A stretch of 64,000 bases of DNA, from positions 353,339 to 417,338 of the forward strand of contig NZ_FZNV01000002.1 of the NCBI RefSeq assembly GCF_900188415.1, written 5' to 3'. Below are positions 45,318 to 54,625 of this stretch, piece by piece. This DNA is from Maribacter sedimenticola. Lineage in GTDB: Bacteria > Bacteroidota > Bacteroidia > Flavobacteriales > Flavobacteriaceae. The position numbers and the translations under genes are program-made. Every line of letters starts with the position of its first letter. Position 1 is the stretch's first letter. The notes below the pieces were generated by a model. That model had not been told where the DNA came from. It made no database searches and saw nothing but the letters and a program-made list of their open reading frames with translations.

Positions 45318-46091
45318 ATGATAAAACAATTTATTTATTTGATTTTTTTAGTTGGATATTTTTCATTTTCTCAAATAACTAGTGTCGCAGAATATGTATA
45401 TGTAAATAAAATAATTAATTACAAAAGTAAAGGAGTTTTAAAATTTACATCCAATCATTCAAATTATACTTTATTAAGATCAGAGGCACTTGTTGAAGAA
45501 GAAAGAACATTGGATGAAAATGGAAACGTGCAAATAAATTTACCTGATTCTGATGATAGACCAGAATATTATTTAAATAGAGAGTTAAAAATCTTTTTAA
45601 ATAAAGTTTACGGATTTAGAGAAGTGTATATTCTTGAAGAAGAAATACCGAATATTAATTGGAAAATAGAACAGGAATTCAAAAATCTAAATACTTTAAT
45701 ATGTCAGAAGGCTACTGGATACTTTAGGGGTAGAACTTATATAGTCTGGTTTGCAAATGACATCCCCGTGCCTTATGGTCCATGGAAATTACAGGGTTTA
45801 CCTGGATTGATCGTAGAAGCTACAGATGATGAGGGTTTAATACTTTTCAGGTTATCAAAATATAGTACCCAAAACCAAGGTGAAAACATACAGATTCCGG
45901 TAGGGACTAAAAAAATGTCCTTAAAAGAATTTGTAACCAAAGAAAAGCCTGAAAAGCAAAAAGAGTTTTTTGCATATGTCAGTTCTCTGAATACCGATAG
46001 AAATACTACTATCGTATCTTCTAGCTATACAGAGCCACCAAGACTTGAGCTTATATATGAGTGGGAAAAGAACGATTCAAATAAAGAATAA
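45318..46091 (+). CDS. GLPGLI family protein
   Basis: 257 residues with a signal peptide (ends FSFSQ, residue 19). The defining motif is present as Y-G-P-W-K-L-Q-G-L-P-G-L-I-V-E, preceded by CQKATGYFRGRTYIVWFA. GLPGLI proteins are exported, found almost only in Bacteroidota, and are typically encoded beside an outer-membrane receptor-like protein, as here (23-bp gap to the TonB-type gene). Their role is not known; a peptide or siderophore import link has been suggested by context only. Codon use is notably more AT-rich than in the flanking purL and methyltransferase genes. Confidence 0.9.
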   Translation: MIKQFIYLIFLVGYFSFSQITSVAEYVYVNKIINYKSKGVLKFTSNHSNYTLLRSEALVEEERTLDENGNVQINLPDSDDRPEYYLNRELKIFLNKVYGFREVYILEEEIPNINWKIEQEFKNLNTLICQKATGYFRGRTYIVWFANDIPVPYGPWKLQGLPGLIVEATDDEGLILFRLSKYSTQNQGENIQIPVGTKKMSLKEFVTKEKPEKQKEFFAYVSSLNTDRNTTIVSSSYTEPPRLELIYEWEKNDSNKE

Positions 46092-46114
46092 TAGATTTTA
46101 TAAACAAAGGTAAT

Positions 46115-48784
46115 GTGCGGATAAAACTTTTTTTTCTGATTTTAAGTTTTCTGTCGACAGGCACGATTATTTCCCAAACAAAAATTACTGGTTTTATTAT
46201 GGATGCCTTCCAAAAACCAATTCCTTACAGTAGTCTATTACTTCAATCACAAGATTCAATAACTGTTGCTTATACTTATAGTAACAATAGCGGTTTTTAC
46301 GAGCTAGAGTTAGATGAAACAGGAGATTTTAACCTCATTGTTTCTATGTTAGGTTATGAAAAACTAATACAGCCCATCTCTATTACTAAGAACACTAAAA
46401 ATTTAAAAAAGGATATTGAACTTAAAGAGAAACTTTTTGAATTAAATGAGGTAATTGTCAATGCAGATCTACCTATTGATATTAAAAAGGATACGGTTGT
46501 ATATAAAGTAAAAACATTTTTAAGAGGAAATGAAGTAATACTAGAAGATTTGCTTAAAAATTTACCTGGAATAAATGTAGATTCTGACGGGACTATAAAG
46601 TTTGGAAACCAAGAAATTGAAAAATTGATGGTAGACGGTGATGATTTTTTTGAAAAAGGATATAAAATATTATCAAAAAGTTTGCCGGTACACCCTTTGG
46701 AGAGTGTTGAGTTACTTCAAAAATATTCTAATAGTAGATTATTAAAAGGTATTGAAAATAGCGATAAAGTTGCGCTTAATTTGAAACTTAAGGAAGAAGC
46801 TAAAAACATTTGGTTTGGGGATATTACCATGGGATATGGCTTAGAATTATCTAATTTTTATACCATTAAAGGTAATCTGGCTAATTTCAGTAAAAAGAAA
46901 AAGTTTTATTTTTTAAGTAATCTTAATAATACCGGGGATGATTCTACAGGTGATATTAATCAATTAATAAGACCCTACCGTTCTGGTGAGCCCTCAAGTA
47001 TAGGTGATAATCAGCGATTACAGACCTTAAACAATATTAGTGGTGGTATTAATGATTTTAAAGAGAGCAGAACTAACTTTAATAATGCGGAACTACTTTC
47101 TTTGAATGCTATTTATAACCTGTCTAATAAAGTAAAATTGAAAACCTTGGGGTTTTTAAATACAGACGAAATTCAGTTTTTTAGCAATACTATAGATAAT
47201 TTTAATTCTAGTGGATTTAGTTTTACAAACACAGAGGACGTTATAATATCAAATAACAAGCTTACTGCTTTTGGTAAGATAGATATAACGTATGATATAT
47301 CAGAACGTAAAATGTTGGAATCAACAACAAAATTTAATTACTCTAATTTTAAGGATAACTCTGATTTAAATTTTAACGGACTTTCCACTTTGCAATCATT
47401 AGCATCTAATAATAATCTTTTTGACTATAAAATCGGTTACTCTGATAGGTTTGCTGATAAAAAAGTTTTCTTATTAACTGGGCGATATATAAAAGAAAGT
47501 TCGCCACAAAACTTTACTATTAACCGTTTTTTATATCAAGATTTGTTTCCTGAAATCTCAAATGCTAATAATATTTCTCAAATAAGTGAGAATCAATATC
47601 AATTTTTTGGGGTAGAAGGTCATCTTTTAGAAAAAAAACAAAATGGTAATTTACTAGAATTTAAGTTAGGTAACGAACTGCGAATAGATGATTTACAATC
47701 AATTTTTAATATAAAAAATAACGATGTACTTTTAGAAAATCCAGATGGCTTTCAGAATACTTTAGAATATAGAACAAATGATTTGTATTTTAAAACCAAG
47801 TATCTTTTTAAAATAAATAAGATTGGGTTTATAGGTAAATTAGATTTTCACCAACTCTTCAATAATTTAGAATTTTCAGAAAACAACAAGAGTCAATCAG
47901 TATTTTTTATTAATCCAAGCTTAGGTCTTAACTGGGAAATAAATAAATCTAATGAATTAGAAACATCGGTAAGTATAACAACTAATAACGCTGATGTTTT
48001 AAGTACCTCTAACAATTATTCGCTTACAGGGTTTAGGTTTTTTTCGAAGGGCACAGGAGATTTTAATCAATTAAACGCATTTAATTATTCTTTCAATTAT
48101 AAAGTAGGCGACTTTTCAAGCCGTTTTTTTTCGGGATTGTCTCTAAATTATATGAAGAACAATGACTTTTTCTCAACCAATACTTCGTATGATCCAAATT
48201 TTTCATTGTCGGAGAAAATACTAATTAAGGATAGAGAATTTTTAAATGCTGCTGCATATTCAAACTTTTATTTTAGGAAATTGAAATCTACTCTTAAACT
48301 TAGTTTAGGGTACTCAAAATCTAATTTTCAGAATAATATTAATGATACTGGCCTTAGGATAGTTAAAAATCAAACTAACAGTTACCAAATAAAATTAAAA
48401 TCTGCTTTTAGCGGTTTTTTTAATTACAATGTAGGAACCGAGTGGTTATCAAATTCAATAGAAATTAGCACGTTAAATAATAAATTCACTAATAACACTA
48501 GTTATTTGGACTTAGCTTTTGCCTTTACCGATAAGTTAACTTTAGACGTTAAAACCGAACGCTATTTCTTTGGCAATCTTCAAGGTGTAAATACTTACTA
48601 CTTTTTAGATGTGACCGCAAAGTATGTTTTAAAGAAAAATAAGTGGACGTTATTTTTTGATGGTAGGAACTTATTTGACAATAACACTTTTAGAACATTC
48701 TCTATTAATGATGTAGGTAATACAACAACTGAATATAGGTTGTTGCCAAGAATATTACTATTGAAACTTGCTTATAGATTTTGA
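46115..48784 (+). CDS. TonB-dependent receptor-like outer membrane protein
   Basis: 889 residues starting at GTG (46115); the ATG three bases earlier is out of frame. Signal peptide to about residue 20. Residues about 22-110 form a carboxypeptidase-regulatory-like domain (ITGFIMDAFQKPIPYSSLLL, FNLIVSMLGYEK). A plug-like region follows (VILEDLLKNLPGINVDSDGT, EKLMVDGDDFFEKGYK), then a beta-barrel with alternating strands ending in LLKLAYRF, the aromatic C-terminus expected for barrel assembly. Partner of the GLPGLI gene. Substrate unknown. AT-rich codon use shared with the GLPGLI gene suggests that the pair was acquired together. Confidence 0.88.
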   Translation: MRIKLFFLILSFLSTGTIISQTKITGFIMDAFQKPIPYSSLLLQSQDSITVAYTYSNNSGFYELELDETGDFNLIVSMLGYEKLIQPISITKNTKNLKKDIELKEKLFELNEVIVNADLPIDIKKDTVVYKVKTFLRGNEVILEDLLKNLPGINVDSDGTIKFGNQEIEKLMVDGDDFFEKGYKILSKSLPVHPLESVELLQKYSNSRLLKGIENSDKVALNLKLKEEAKNIWFGDITMGYGLELSNFYTIKGNLANFSKKKKFYFLSNLNNTGDDSTGDINQLIRPYRSGEPSSIGDNQRLQTLNNISGGINDFKESRTNFNNAELLSLNAIYNLSNKVKLKTLGFLNTDEIQFFSNTIDNFNSSGFSFTNTEDVIISNNKLTAFGKIDITYDISERKMLESTTKFNYSNFKDNSDLNFNGLSTLQSLASNNNLFDYKIGYSDRFADKKVFLLTGRYIKESSPQNFTINRFLYQDLFPEISNANNISQISENQYQFFGVEGHLLEKKQNGNLLEFKLGNELRIDDLQSIFNIKNNDVLLENPDGFQNTLEYRTNDLYFKTKYLFKINKIGFIGKLDFHQLFNNLEFSENNKSQSVFFINPSLGLNWEINKSNELETSVSITTNNADVLSTSNNYSLTGFRFFSKGTGDFNQLNAFNYSFNYKVGDFSSRFFSGLSLNYMKNNDFFSTNTSYDPNFSLSEKILIKDREFLNAAAYSNFYFRKLKSTLKLSLGYSKSNFQNNINDTGLRIVKNQTNSYQIKLKSAFSGFFNYNVGTEWLSNSIEISTLNNKFTNNTSYLDLAFAFTDKLTLDVKTERYFFGNLQGVNTYYFLDVTAKYVLKKNKWTLFFDGRNLFDNNTFRTFSINDVGNTTTEYRLLPRILLLKLAYRF

Positions 48785-48793
48785 ATTTTTTAA

Positions 48794-50008
48794 TTAATTG
48801 CTTTTTTCCAATAAAGCCATGAAGAAACCATCATAACCACTCTTTGAGGCATATATTTTTTTGTCTTTAACCAACGTAAAATCCTTACCCTCTTCAGATT
48901 TAAGGAAAGACTGTACTTGATGACTATTTTCTTGTGGCAGTATGGAACAAGTAGCATAGACCATCTTTCCACCAGGTTTTACGATTTTGCTATAGTTTCT
49001 AATAATCTCATGTTGCGTTTGCACAATTTTATCCAGAAATTCGGGTTGCATTTTCCACTTGGAGTCTGGGTTTCTTCTTAAAACGCCCAATCCCGTACAT
49101 GGGGCATCTATAAGCACTCTATCTGCACTACCATATAATTTTTTATATACCTTGGAAGAATCTATTTCCCTAACTTCAATATTGTGTGCTCCGTTACGTC
49201 TTGCCCTTCTTTTTAGTTCCTTAAGCTTGCTACCATAAATATCCATGGAAATCAGCTGTCCTTTATTCTCCATCAAGGAAGCCAAATGCAATGATTTTCC
49301 ACCGGCACCTGCACAGGTGTCAACTACCCGTTGACCAGGTTCTACATCCAAAAATGCGGCAACCAACTGAGAGGAAGCATCTTGTACTTCAAACATACCA
49401 TTTTTAAAGGCTTGTGTTACAAATACATTTGCACGCTCAACCAATTTTAAGGCATCTGGGTAACCACGTATAGGTTCGGCTACAATATTCTCGTCCAGTA
49501 ATGCTTTTCTTAATGTTTCTTTATTGGTTTTTAAAGTATTGGTACGTAAGATAACTTCAGCCGGCTCATTGAGTTTGGCTATTTCTTCTGTCCACAACTT
49601 ATCGCCCAAAGCTTTTTCACCCAGTTCATCTATCCAATCTGGAATAGCTTCCCTAAATTTTCTAATTTTGGAAAGCTCGTCGAATTTTCCTTTTATCCTT
49701 CTTTCCGGTGTGGGTTCTATTTGTTTCCAATCCGGTAATTTTATTCCTTTCAAAACCGCCCAAACGGCCCACATACGAAACAGGTCGGGCCTGCTGAAAG
49801 GTGCCTTTACTTCTGCAATTTCTGCATATAATCTTTTGTACCTTACCATTTCATAAGTGGTCTCGGCAATAAATCCTCGGTCGCGAGCACCCCATCGTTT
49901 GTCAAAACGAAGTACTTTCTGAACGACCTTGTCCGCATATTCATTTTCGTTAAAAATGAGATTAAGGGCATCTATTACGGCAAACACGAGATTTCTATGT
50001 AATTTCAT
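48794..50008 (-). CDS. RsmB/NOP-type rRNA m5C methyltransferase-like protein
   Basis: 404 residues. An N-terminal RNA-binding-like helical region is followed by a Rossmann methyltransferase domain from about 190: VDTCAGAGGKSLHLASLM (SAM loop), LISMDIYGSKLKELKRRARR, VLIDAPCTGLGVLRRNP (motif IV Cys) and VYATCSILPQEN (motif VI Cys). The two cysteines are the catalytic pair of m5C methyltransferases. The likely substrate is 16S rRNA, but RsmB versus RsmF versus another target cannot be fixed from sequence. Convergent with the TonB-type gene (9-bp gap) with no terminator seen. Confidence 0.92.
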   Translation of the reverse strand: MKLHRNLVFAVIDALNLIFNENEYADKVVQKVLRFDKRWGARDRGFIAETTYEMVRYKRLYAEIAEVKAPFSRPDLFRMWAVWAVLKGIKLPDWKQIEPTPERRIKGKFDELSKIRKFREAIPDWIDELGEKALGDKLWTEEIAKLNEPAEVILRTNTLKTNKETLRKALLDENIVAEPIRGYPDALKLVERANVFVTQAFKNGMFEVQDASSQLVAAFLDVEPGQRVVDTCAGAGGKSLHLASLMENKGQLISMDIYGSKLKELKRRARRNGAHNIEVREIDSSKVYKKLYGSADRVLIDAPCTGLGVLRRNPDSKWKMQPEFLDKIVQTQHEIIRNYSKIVKPGGKMVYATCSILPQENSHQVQSFLKSEEGKDFTLVKDKKIYASKSGYDGFFMALLEKSN

Positions 50009-50032
50009 GAGAAGAGATATTGTTTATTATGG

Positions 50033-50088
50033 TTGAAAGATTGTGTCACTGAGAAAAAGCTTGCAACTTTTAAGTTGTGGTCTTTCAA
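50033..50088. repeat. Nested hairpin in a divergent promoter region
   Basis: The outer stem TTGAAAGA (50033-50040) pairs with TCTTTCAA (50081-50088). The inner stem CAACTT (50064-50069) pairs with AAGTTG (50072-50077). It lies between the divergent methyltransferase and Ycf48-like genes; no T-run that would make it a clear terminator. Possible regulatory structure. Confidence 0.35.
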
Positions 50089-50160
50089 AAAATTAGGGTG
50101 CAAAGGTATTGTTTTAGAAGTGATTCCATTTATTTTTGAGAAACTTTATACGATAATATC

Positions 50161-51183
50161 ATGCGCTATGTATTTCTATTAATTGTTTTACTGGTTTCCT
50201 GTACCGAAAGTAAACAACCGGTGACATTTACATCTGCGACAATTGAAACCCTTTATACCGATTCTATAAGTGTAAGAGCTATTGAGCTTATGGGTAATAG
50301 TTTGGCTTTTGCGGCCAATAACGGTGTTTTTGGCACTATTGAATTAGGTACTGGAAAAGTAAGGGCCAATACGATTTCTTCACCAGAAGGAAATCCGCAT
50401 TTTAGGGCTGTGGCACATACATCTAATGATTTTTTTATGTTGTCCATAGAATCACCGGCTCTATTGTATAAAACGGGTGGTAATGGACAGATGCAAGTGG
50501 TATACAAAGAGGAGGGAGAAGGTGTTTTTTATGATGCCATGACATTTTTAAATGATTTGGACGGTATAGCACTTGGTGATAGCGTAGGGGGGTGCTTAAG
50601 TATTATCACAACCGCCGATGGAGGAAATACTTGGTCCAAGATACCCTGTAGCCTACTACCGGAAGGTATTGTGGGTGAAGGTGCTTTTGCTGCCAGTAAT
50701 AGCAATATCAAAACTATAGGGGATAATATTTGGTTGGCCACCACCTCGGGTAGAATCTTGTTCTCTCCGGATAAAGGTAAATCATGGCAAGCGTTCGGTA
50801 CGCCCATCCGCAATACCCAACCTACGGAAGGAATTTATTCCATAGATTTTTACAATGCCAATACGGGAATTGCCATTGGGGGCGATTATACTGAACCAGA
50901 TGATGCCAATGCCAATAAGGCCATTACGGTAGATGGAGGAAAAACTTGGAATCTATTGGCCAACAACATGGAACCAGGATATAAAAGTTGTGTACAATTT
51001 GTGCCGGGAACCAATGGTTACGGAATAGTTGCGGTTGGCTTCACCGGTATCTCCTATTCATCTGACAGGGGTAACAGTTGGAGAGAACTTTCAAAAGAGT
51101 CATTTTACACCCTTAGGTTTCAAAATGATAGCATAGCTTACGCCGCAGGCAAGAACCGCATTGCCAAAATTAAATTTCAATAG
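50161..51183 (+). CDS. Ycf48/BNR-repeat-like lipoprotein
   Basis: 340 residues with a lipoprotein signal (LLIVLLVSCTESK, lipid Cys14). Several BNR/Asp-box repeats mark a sialidase-like or photosystem II assembly factor-like propeller: TADGGNTWSKI, SPDKGKSWQAFG, TVDGGKTWNLLA, SSDRGNSWRELS. No sialidase catalytic residues (Arg triad, Tyr/Glu) are obvious, so it is probably a binding scaffold, often annotated as oxidoreductase without evidence. Convergent with the ECF operon (1-bp gap between stops). Outer membrane or periplasmic side. Confidence 0.85.
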   Translation: MRYVFLLIVLLVSCTESKQPVTFTSATIETLYTDSISVRAIELMGNSLAFAANNGVFGTIELGTGKVRANTISSPEGNPHFRAVAHTSNDFFMLSIESPALLYKTGGNGQMQVVYKEEGEGVFYDAMTFLNDLDGIALGDSVGGCLSIITTADGGNTWSKIPCSLLPEGIVGEGAFAASNSNIKTIGDNIWLATTSGRILFSPDKGKSWQAFGTPIRNTQPTEGIYSIDFYNANTGIAIGGDYTEPDDANANKAITVDGGKTWNLLANNMEPGYKSCVQFVPGTNGYGIVAVGFTGISYSSDRGNSWRELSKESFYTLRFQNDSIAYAAGKNRIAKIKFQ

Positions 51184-51184
51184 G

Positions 51185-51622
51185 CTATTTACCACCTTTG
51201 TTATGGCGATATTGTTTGATCAGATCACGTTTAAAATCCTCTTCGGCCTTTAGTAAAAGCAATGCTTTCTTAGCAGAAGTAACTTTACTGACTTCCAAAA
51301 GTAAGGCCTTGTCCAGTTCCTCTTCATCTTCTTCAATGGAAATTTTTAACGCCAGTAATTTTTTGGCATCCTTTTCCGTAAGATCATCACTGTTCTTTAA
51401 TTTGCTCCTAATTTCATTATGGTCTTTACGACCTAAAGCATGTCTTTTCTCCTCATATTCATTGTATATAGGCCAAAATTCTTGTGCTTCCCTACTGTCC
51501 AAGGATAATTTCTCTGTAATGTAGGCTACTTTTAAGGATTTTATTTTTTCCCAATCTTTTTTATTTTGACTAAAAGAGAAAGCGGTAAAAAGCATAAATA
51601 GTATTACAATATATTTATTCAT
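51185..51622 (-). CDS. Periplasmic Spy/CpxP-like sensor-type protein
   Basis: 145 residues from ATG 51622, giving a clean signal peptide (MNKYIVILFMLFTAFSFSQ); the longer frame to 51652 would start inside the previous gene. The mature part is helical and highly charged (Lys/Glu-rich), with LSLDSREAQEFWPIYNEYEEKR as the conserved core of this Bacteroidota family. Overlaps the previous gene by 8 bp (ATGAATAA), so translation is probably coupled. Third gene of the ECF sigma operon; likely a periplasmic component that modulates the sigma system, by analogy with CpxP/Spy chaperones. Confidence 0.85.
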   Translation of the reverse strand: MNKYIVILFMLFTAFSFSQNKKDWEKIKSLKVAYITEKLSLDSREAQEFWPIYNEYEEKRHALGRKDHNEIRSKLKNSDDLTEKDAKKLLALKISIEEDEEELDKALLLEVSKVTSAKKALLLLKAEEDFKRDLIKQYRHNKGGK

Positions 51623-52121
51623 TTTCCTGTAAATTAAGTTCTTCAAAATCATTTATATTATCACTTAAATAATCCAATATGTTTTCATTATCAATAGGTA
51701 GGCTCAACATATTGGAATACTCTGCGTCTGTAAAAGGCAGCACTTCTGCTATTTCATAAGAGGTTAGATCAAACTCCGTATTTTCAAAATAGGCCTCAAT
51801 ATCGGTATTGGCCAAATCGCTAAAATTGACATCTTCTACATTGTTCCATTGATAACCGAAAAAAACAAGTGCAATAGCCGCTACGGATGCTGCAATAGCT
51901 ATTACTTTCTTGATTGGGAACAATGGTATTACCTTGGTGTCCTCAGATAGCTTTTTAGTAAGCTTTTCATTGAAGTTTTCAAAATAATTATCGGGAACCT
52001 TAAAAGCATTGTCCTTTGGTATAGCTACATGATCATCTGATAATTGAGCCATAAGTTTATCCTGAAAACTATCAAAATAGCCTTCTGGAGTTTTAAACGG
52101 ATGTTTGTTTTTATTGTTCAT
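51615..52121 (-). CDS. Putative anti-sigma-like membrane protein
   Basis: 168 residues. Cytoplasmic N-terminal part with two similar motifs, TPEGYFDSFQDKLM (about 10-23) and VPDNYFENFNEKLT (about 42-55), then one membrane helix (about 75-93, KKVIAIAASVAAIALVFFGY) and an acidic, Asp/Glu-rich exterior tail. It lies between the ECF sigma gene (33-bp gap) and the Spy-like gene (8-bp overlap). Position and topology are typical of a cognate anti-sigma factor in Bacteroidota, although it lacks the zinc-binding HxxxCxxC motif. Function inferred from context. Confidence 0.75.
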   Translation of the reverse strand: MNNKNKHPFKTPEGYFDSFQDKLMAQLSDDHVAIPKDNAFKVPDNYFENFNEKLTKKLSEDTKVIPLFPIKKVIAIAASVAAIALVFFGYQWNNVEDVNFSDLANTDIEAYFENTEFDLTSYEIAEVLPFTDAEYSNMLSLPIDNENILDYLSDNINDFEELNLQENE

Positions 52122-52154
52122 GATACTTATTTGACTATCAAATACATAAATAGT

Positions 52155-52721
52155 TTAATCCTCTTTTAAAAATTGTTCTACTTTTTTTACCGCAAGATGG
52201 TAAGAGGCCTTTAGTCCCCCTACGGATGTCTCAAGAATTTCCGATATCTGTTCATATTTTAGTTCTTGAAAATATTTCATATTGAACACCAATTTTTGCT
52301 TTTCGGGCAAGGTTGCAATTGCTTTCTGCAACTTTAACTGTATTTCGTCACCTTCAAAATAAACATCACTTTGTAAATTGGCAACCAGCTTCTCTTGGTA
52401 GTCCACATCGTTCAAACCTTGAATTTTTGCCCTTTGTTTAATAAAACTTAAGGCTTCATTGGTAGCAATTCTGTACATCCATGAAAAAAGTTGACTGTCA
52501 CCTTTAAAGCCATCAATATTCTTATAGATTTTGATGAACGTATTTTGCAACACATCATCAGCATCGTCATGATTTAGTACAATGCCCCTGATCTGCCAAT
52601 AGAGTCGTTCTTTGTACGTACTTACCAATACCTCAAAGGCTTTTGCCTGGGTATTCTGGGTCTTGAGTTCCTGTACAAGTGTTTCCTCTGCTATCAATGG
52701 TTCTTGAGGTTTGTTCATCAT
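52155..52721 (-). CDS. ECF sigma-70 factor
   Basis: 188 residues. Region 2 has HDDADDVLQNTFIKIYKNIDGFKGDSQLFSWMYRIATNEALS, and region 4 has LPEKQKLVFNMKYFQELKYEQISEILETSVGGLKASYHLAVKKVEQFL. First gene of a three-gene operon with a membrane protein and a periplasmic helical protein, suggesting an envelope stress circuit. No promoter with a sigma-specific motif could be recognised upstream. Start chosen from the typical length of ECF factors; MNKPQEPLIAEE is one residue shorter and also possible. Confidence 0.95.
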   Translation of the reverse strand: MMNKPQEPLIAEETLVQELKTQNTQAKAFEVLVSTYKERLYWQIRGIVLNHDDADDVLQNTFIKIYKNIDGFKGDSQLFSWMYRIATNEALSFIKQRAKIQGLNDVDYQEKLVANLQSDVYFEGDEIQLKLQKAIATLPEKQKLVFNMKYFQELKYEQISEILETSVGGLKASYHLAVKKVEQFLKED

Positions 52722-52795
52722 TAGGACTAAGAAATTATAAAAAGGTTTAACGGCAACGTTAATTTTCGCTACTACTTGTTCAATATAAGCGGCCT

Positions 52796-54625
52796 TTAGG
52801 ATGCCAACGATTGCATCTGTACCAATTTTTTATAAGTGCCGTTCAACGCTAACAATTGGGTATGGGTACCTTGTTCCACAATTTCCCCTTTTTGCAGAAC
52901 TACAATGTTGTCCGCGTTTTGAATGGTAGATAAACGGTGGGCTATTACTATGGAGGTTCTGTTCTTCATCATTTTCTCCAAGGCATCCTGAACCAAACGT
53001 TCGCTCTCAGTGTCCAGGGCAGATGTTGCTTCGTCTAAAATCATAATGGGCGGATTCTTTAAGACAGCCCTTGAAATGGACAGCCGTTGTTTTTGTCCTC
53101 CACTTAATTTGTTGCCACTGTCCCCAATATTGGTGTCATAGCCTTTAGGTAGTTCCATGATAAAATCATGTGCATTGGCAATTTTGGCCGCAGCCATAAT
53201 CTCTTCTTCCGTAGCATTTTCCTTTCCTAGCGCTATGTTGTTTTTTACGGTATCATTGAACAGAATGGAGTCTTGGGTAACAAGGCCCATTAAACCTCTG
53301 AGCGATTTTTTACTCAGGTTTTTAATATTGTTGCCGTCAATACTTATTTCACCTTCGTTGACATCGTAAAATCTTGTAACAAGGTTGGCTATGGTACTTT
53401 TGCCGCTACCGGATTGCCCAACAAGGGCTACGGTCGTACCTTTTTTTACCGTCAGGTCAAAGTTTTTAAGTACGTATTCATCCTCATATTTAAACGAAAT
53501 ATGCTGAAGTTTTATATCACTGTCAAATGACGTTAGTTCAATAGGATTTTTAATCTCTGCAATAGGGTTCTCTGTCTCTAAAATTTCTAAAACACGTTCA
53601 GCCGCCGCATTACCTTTTTTGACACTATAGGATGCTTTGCTTATAGATTTGGCAGGAGTTAGTATCTGATATGACAGTGCCATATACGTAATAAAGAGTT
53701 CAGCTTCCAATGTTTTGTCTACAAGAACCATTTGACCTCCATACCAAAGAATTACGCCTATGGCGGCAATACCAAAAAACTCGCTCGTTGGGGATGCTAA
53801 GTTTTGTCTATTGAGCAGACTATTGGAAAAATTGAAAAACCTTTTTGTGGAGGATTGGAATTTTTTGGCAAATACAGATTCCGCATTAAATGCTTTAATG
53901 ACTCGTAACCCACCTAGAGTTTCTTCTAAGATGGATAAAAAGAAACCTTGTTCATTTTGAACCTTGTCAGATTTTCGTTTTAAGGATTTTCCTATCAATG
54001 AAATTAGAAAACCGGAGAGCGGTAGAAATAAAAATACAAACAATGTTAGCTTGGGACTAATAGCCAACATGGCTGCAATTGTAAAAATTATGGTCAACGG
54101 TTCTCTTACAATTAATTCCAATATAGATAAAAACGAATGTTGAATCTCCAATACATCTGATGTAATACGGGCAATTGTATCGCCTTTTCTTTTTTCGGAA
54201 TAATAGGATATGGGCAATTCTATTGTTTTATCATACAGTTCGTTTCGCAAATCTTTTAGAACGCCATTGCGCAGAAATGTAATGAAGTACATGGCTAAGT
54301 AATTAAAAAGATTCTTAAGAAGAAACATTGTAATGATCAACCCAACCATAAGCATGAGCACCTCTCCGGGATCACTTTGTTCGCTTTGTTCCGTAACAAA
54401 AAAGTTTAAAGTGTCGGTTACATAATTTTTTAAATTAGAAATACCTGTCCATTCTGGTTTGGTATATATTTTCTCTGTTTGCTTAAAGAGCACGTTCAAC
54501 ATTGGAAATAAGGATATCATTGCCAATGTTGAAAACAGTGCATAAAAAATATTGGATATAATGTTCAGTAGCGCATATATCCTGTAAGGCTTCGCAAAGC
54601 GAAGGATCTTTTTAAAATAGTTCAT
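52796..54625 (-). CDS. ABC transporter, MsbA-like exporter half-molecule
   Basis: 609 residues. Six-helix membrane domain (about 1-320), then an ATPase domain with Walker A GQSGSGKST, Q-loop VTQDSILFND, signature LSGGQKQR, Walker B PIMILDEATSALD and the H-loop VIAHRLST. A homodimeric exporter of the lipid/drug type; MsbA-like wording in the membrane domain (RKGDTIARITSDVLEIQHSF). Its start overlaps the stop of the phosphosugar mutase gene by one base (TAATG), so the two are translationally coupled. Role in lipid A or phospholipid export is plausible. Confidence 0.93.
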   Translation of the reverse strand: MNYFKKILRFAKPYRIYALLNIISNIFYALFSTLAMISLFPMLNVLFKQTEKIYTKPEWTGISNLKNYVTDTLNFFVTEQSEQSDPGEVLMLMVGLIITMFLLKNLFNYLAMYFITFLRNGVLKDLRNELYDKTIELPISYYSEKRKGDTIARITSDVLEIQHSFLSILELIVREPLTIIFTIAAMLAISPKLTLFVFLFLPLSGFLISLIGKSLKRKSDKVQNEQGFFLSILEETLGGLRVIKAFNAESVFAKKFQSSTKRFFNFSNSLLNRQNLASPTSEFFGIAAIGVILWYGGQMVLVDKTLEAELFITYMALSYQILTPAKSISKASYSVKKGNAAAERVLEILETENPIAEIKNPIELTSFDSDIKLQHISFKYEDEYVLKNFDLTVKKGTTVALVGQSGSGKSTIANLVTRFYDVNEGEISIDGNNIKNLSKKSLRGLMGLVTQDSILFNDTVKNNIALGKENATEEEIMAAAKIANAHDFIMELPKGYDTNIGDSGNKLSGGQKQRLSISRAVLKNPPIMILDEATSALDTESERLVQDALEKMMKNRTSIVIAHRLSTIQNADNIVVLQKGEIVEQGTHTQLLALNGTYKKLVQMQSLAS

